Source: Dictyocoela muelleri
Taxonomy: Eukaryota > Microsporidia
Assembly: GCA_016256075.1 (NCBI GenBank)
Contig: SDVU01000851.1
Span: forward strand, 1 to 10,093
Length of the DNA stretch: 10,093 nucleotides
Direction of reading: 5' to 3'
The notes under the pieces are model-generated. The model was not told where the DNA came from. It searched no databases and worked only from the letters and a program-made list of their open reading frames with translations. This document shows positions 8,201 to 10,093 of the stretch, piece by piece (the first letter of the stretch is position 1; each line of letters begins with the position of its first letter). The position numbers and the translations under genes were made by a program.

Positions 8201-9279
8201 TCAGTGAAATAATTTCGAGAATTAAAAATCTAAATTCTAAAATCAAAGATATAAATAAAAAACGCGATTTAAACAATTCCTTTTCCAAAGTCGAATCTGA
8301 ATATGAAAAAATAGTTAATGAATTAGAAAAAATGAAAAATAAATATTACGATAAGCTTGATGAATTATCAATTGAAAAAGAAAGAATTGCAAAAATTGTT
8401 GCTTATGAAAAATATGAAGATTCAAGAACAAAAATTAAAAATTTACAAGAAAGGGTGAAAAAAATTGAAAAAGAAGAAAAAGAATATTTCAAAATTGAAG
8501 ATGATGAAAATAATAGTTCAAAGAACATCATTGATTTTTATTCTCTTGAAATTGAAGAAATTGAAGAAAAATTAGCAACTTTTCAAGAAAAAATTAACAA
8601 AATTTTGAATATGAAAAATATTTTAATAGGTGAAAATCGACAAAATGTTGCGAATTTGGAACAATTAAAGAAAAATAATGAATTCCAAGATACTGAACTG
8701 AATTATAGAAATTTATTTTTGAAAAATAAAATATTTATCAGTGGAAATGACGATCTAGAAAGAATTATAAAGGCATTTGAAAAAAGTATAATTCAATTTC
8801 ATAATTCTAGGATTGAAGAAGTAAATCGAATTCTTAAAGATTTATGGGTGAATACATATAAGGGTAATGATATTGATTACATTGAGCTTAAAAGTGAATT
8901 CACGAACAGGTCTTATAATTATAAACTCGTCATGTTTAAAAACGGCATAGAAATGGATATGAGAGGAAGATGTAGCAGTGGTCAAAAATTAATATCAAGT
9001 ATTTTATTCAGACTAGCACTAGCAGATGCATTTTGTCAGAATTGCAGCATAATGGCATTAGACGAACCAACAACAAATCTTGATAAAGAAAATATTGAAA
9101 GTCTTGCAGAAACTATAAAGCATATTTTAAGTATTCGTCGTAAAGAAAATTTTCAATTTATAATTATTACCCATGATGAATGTTTTACTGAAATGATAAG
9201 AGATGAATGTGAATATTTTTATAGAGTTAGAAGGGATAACAATTGTGATTCTGTTGTTGAAAGGTATTCAGTTTTATAA
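5293..9279 (+). CDS. RAD50: DNA double-strand break repair ATPase Rad50
   Basis: This is the SMC-like ATPase of the nuclear Mre11-Rad50-Nbs1/Xrs2 complex. It tethers DNA ends and gates Mre11 nuclease in break repair, telomere upkeep and checkpoint signalling. The N-terminal lobe (about 1-170) has Walker A GPNGSGKTT (34-42), the segment TGDLPPNSKGG (52-62) and a Q-loop at FCHQEES (Gln160). A Lys/Asn/Glu-rich coiled coil follows (about 175-650). The zinc hook is Cys661-x-x-Cys664, near the exact midpoint. The returning coil runs to about 1170. The C-terminal lobe has the signature RCSSGQK (1226-1232), Walker B IMALDE (1253-1258), D-loop TTNLD and the H-loop histidine His1294. At 1328 residues it is close to the 1312 of yeast and human. 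The ATG is the first after an in-frame TGA at 5260-5262. No introns are seen and all key residues are present. A heptad duplication lies at 747-767. No partner gene is in the window. Confidence 0.98.
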   Translation: MTYLDKLKISGIRSYNPNQSSTIQFYSPLTLIVGPNGSGKTTLIESLKYACTGDLPPNSKGGAFIYDPKIARDVDVKAQVKLKFRVKKSGLEVPMIITRSLQLTQRKTKVEQKTLETLLSVKKDNDFVCISGKCADIDKEMIYCLGTSKAILDNVIFCHQEESVWILSEPTNVKKKLDDIFAASLYSKALDVLKTFKRETNSNLKLIEQELNFVIQEKERMKKYDKTVKELKNSIITTQNKINLINEKSQSLQQQYENFSTQLKKKKEFTNSKNEIYLEIRTFKDLKPVLKPENLEIPDINSIENEIEDLKTKIEILEENKSKLKNDLEILQKNEEENKNLKIYEKEISDLEMKQKNLITKFESIFDLSKLNLCEPKNIMHKFQEIIKENEENLQILKNDLKRLKIELNRVEDYTKRRKIQEEVNKSTIDNISTVRNKLNFSIDGEKENIIVEELKTDSDTFLTFSIDELKNHLKNIQIKYEASLQIYAKLENELKSGYLKFESSKAKLDKLNIFKHKYSDFMHQDINKIILSIKTELREMERRKGRDEFLNKKFAALKEKVYEKVKQLIGIDFKLNSIEDTKGDNEESNYENTLLNDESLMFLKNNNPNSILKLILTTPLQDTSGLKSLLNQNRVQIASSSGAKLIYKNLKKKGIDKCECILCNRKLNEKEKFEYGRKLDKIIEMIPENARNCEKKILEIENEIEKIEKINQLKRNKKQIISELNFLFHDYDDILTELDTYGYEIKNLIQNEKNLIQNEKKIIRNDKNQNSNLKNDIKNDIKNHDEVNTRNDNENLNIGGIKGFISKLIKNEFSKFEFKNESETIKTALSIFKVLNSRFEMSDFSKEILKKQQLINDLTEYLEIKDTQLIDISQIERSRDDSKLREVKLKKLIELLEKIISEKEKINLQIKKKEQLENENLKLREEIKSIEERNHKIISEKEEIEIKIDKLENSISKKKMEFDIHFSNFSEIISRIKNLNSKIKDINKKRDLNNSFSKVESEYEKIVNELEKMKNKYYDKLDELSIEKERIAKIVAYEKYEDSRTKIKNLQERVKKIEKEEKEYFKIEDDENNSSKNIIDFYSLEIEEIEEKLATFQEKINKILNMKNILIGENRQNVANLEQLKKNNEFQDTELNYRNLFLKNKIFISGNDDLERIIKAFEKSIIQFHNSRIEEVNRILKDLWVNTYKGNDIDYIELKSEFTNRSYNYKLVMFKNGIEMDMRGRCSSGQKLISSILFRLALADAFCQNCSIMALDEPTTNLDKENIESLAETIKHILSIRRKENFQFIIITHDECFTEMIRDECEYFYRVRRDNNCDSVVERYSVL

Positions 9280-9344
9280 TTCGGCGTGAAAAAGTTTTAT
9301 GGATTGAAAATGATTTAATGAATAATATCTATTAAAAATAATTT

Positions 9345-9350
9345 AATAAA
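9345..9350 (+). terminator. Possible polyadenylation signal of RAD50
   Basis: An AATAAA hexamer lies 66 bases after the stop codon. In sequence this A/T-rich the hexamer is expected often by chance, so it rests on position alone. Confidence 0.3.
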
Positions 9351-9363
9351 TAATATTTTTTAA

Positions 9364-9457
9364 TAGTTTTTTTAATCAATAATTTATATTTATAGTTTTT
9401 TTTAATCAATAATAGTTATTGAAAGTTTTTTTTAACAATAATATGTATTAATAGTTT
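9364..9457. repeat. 29-30-bp tandem repeat downstream of RAD50
   Basis: Units start at 9364, 9393 and 9423, with a partial one at 9452. Each has TAGTTTTTTTTAATCAATAAT or a close variant followed by a few A/T bases. It begins 85 bp after the stop codon and could be part of the 3' untranslated region. The following 9458-9593 is unassigned A/T-rich sequence. Confidence 0.65.
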
Positions 9458-9593
9458 TGAGCGTATATTATTTAGATTAAAATCAGTTTCTCAACTATTT
9501 TGGCTCATGTCTCGCATAGTCAAAAAAATTGTTTTCTCCCTTATGTAAACATTAGGTATTACTAAAAAAAATTAATTTTTTATTGATTTAGTT

Positions 9594-9646
9594 CAAGGGC
9601 GAGGAACGTGCGGCCTTCTAAAGATTTATGTGGCCTTTATGGCTTC
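9594..9646 (+). mobile_element. hAT-like transposon end, fragment
   Basis: The stretch CAAGGGCGAGGAACGTGCGG, then CCTTCTAAAG, ATGTGGCC and TGGCTTC, resembles the left terminus of hAT elements of the type CAGGGGTGGGGAACCTGCGG known from animal genomes (recalled, not searched). It is in the same orientation as the end at 9762. No matching right end was found, so it looks truncated. It is markedly richer in G+C and CpG than its surroundings. Confidence 0.5.
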
Positions 9647-9761
9647 TTTTAAAAACATAATAAATAAAATTGATAGATGTAAATTACTACATTTTGTTGT
9701 ATATAAATGTAATACGACATATATGTGATAGTTTTCTTCTCGAAGAAGTTATTTATTAAGA

Positions 9762-9918
9762 CAGGGATGGGGAAACTGCGGCCTCTAGGCCGCATGCGAC
9801 CCCATATAGAATCTATGCGACTGCTTCATTTTTTATAAAAAAATAATTAATCATTTTTTGATGATATTAAATGTCAAAGGCGATAGAGATTCCAGGCCGT
9901 AGCGATTCCACTCCATTA
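9762..9918 (+). mobile_element. Probable small non-autonomous hAT element (MITE)
   Basis: It opens with CAGGGATGGGGAAACTGCGG followed by CCTCTAGGCCGCATGCGACC, a terminus very like those of animal hAT families. A diverged inverted partner lies at about 9874-9917: read in reverse complement it is TGGAGTGGAATCGCTACGGC then CTGGAATC. The ~45 bp between the arms is A/T-only, and there is no ORF. Flanking 8-bp duplications were looked for and are not evident, so the exact right end is uncertain. A perfect internal palindrome, GGCCTCTAGGCC-like, is part of the left end. Confidence 0.55.
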
Positions 9919-9938
9919 ATGTTTAAAAAATTTTATAA

Positions 9939-9972
9939 AATATTTAATAATTTCTTGAAATTATTAAATATT
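9939..9972. other. Perfect 15-bp A/T hairpin with 4-nt loop
   Basis: AATATTTAATAATTT (9939-9953) pairs exactly with AAATTATTAAATATT (9958-9972) around CTTG. A 15-bp exact stem with so short a loop is notable even in A/T-rich DNA. It has no T-run placing it as a pol III or bacterial-type terminator and no nearby gene. The rest, to 10093, is A/T-rich without visible features. Confidence 0.6.
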
Positions 9973-10093
9973 ACTAGGGGCTATACAAAAAATAAATTAA
10001 ATATTTTTTAAAAAAGTTTTTTTTATTTGTATTAATTATTTTTTTAAAATACATTAAAGGGCTTAAAATATTAGAAATTAATTAAAACAGTTT

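Noticed and set aside
5293-9279. Introns in RAD50
   Set aside because: The conserved blocks read through in one frame from start to stop and the length matches the family, so no intron is needed.

Overview
The window is AT-rich eukaryotic DNA with one protein gene: an intact, intronless RAD50 (5293-9279, + strand, 1328 codons). Its N-terminal lobe resembles the yeast protein more than the human one (a Ser-Glu-Pro followed by a Lys-rich stretch after the Q-loop). The coiled coil is very rich in Lys, Asn, Ile and Glu, there are no introns, and a C-rich motif lies a few bases before the ATG. Together these suggest a microsporidian with a large, repeat-rich genome, or a related AT-rich fungus. 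This assignment is inference; an AT-rich protist is not excluded.

The 5.3 kb upstream of RAD50 holds no recognisable protein gene. It is a graveyard of short non-autonomous mobile elements. (a) Four related copies of about 370-450 bp each carry a tRNA-like head with pol III A/B boxes and a shared unique body: A 333-763 (-), D 2932-3298 (-, very degenerate), B 3508-3953 (-) and C 4752-5185 (+). I read these as a tRNA-derived SINE family. (b) A long-inverted-repeat MITE family has a near-complete copy at 926-1230, a fragment at 1944-2027 and a copy at 2309-2900. The last is split by a second 292-bp foldback element (2386-2677) with a perfect 8-bp target duplication. (c) SINE copies B and C lie head to head around an inverted array of ~21-bp tandem repeats (4018-4595), giving a ~1.7 kb palindrome-like structure that stops 107 bp before the RAD50 start codon. 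(d) A 31-bp tandem repeat lies near the left edge.

Downstream of RAD50 are a possible AATAAA signal, a 29-30-bp tandem repeat, and two GC-rich segments resembling hAT transposon ends (9594-9646 and 9762-9918). These stand out against the AT-rich background and resemble hAT families of animals. The window ends in A/T-only sequence with a perfect 15-bp hairpin. No CRISPR, rRNA, functional tRNA gene, retrovirus-like element or operon was seen.
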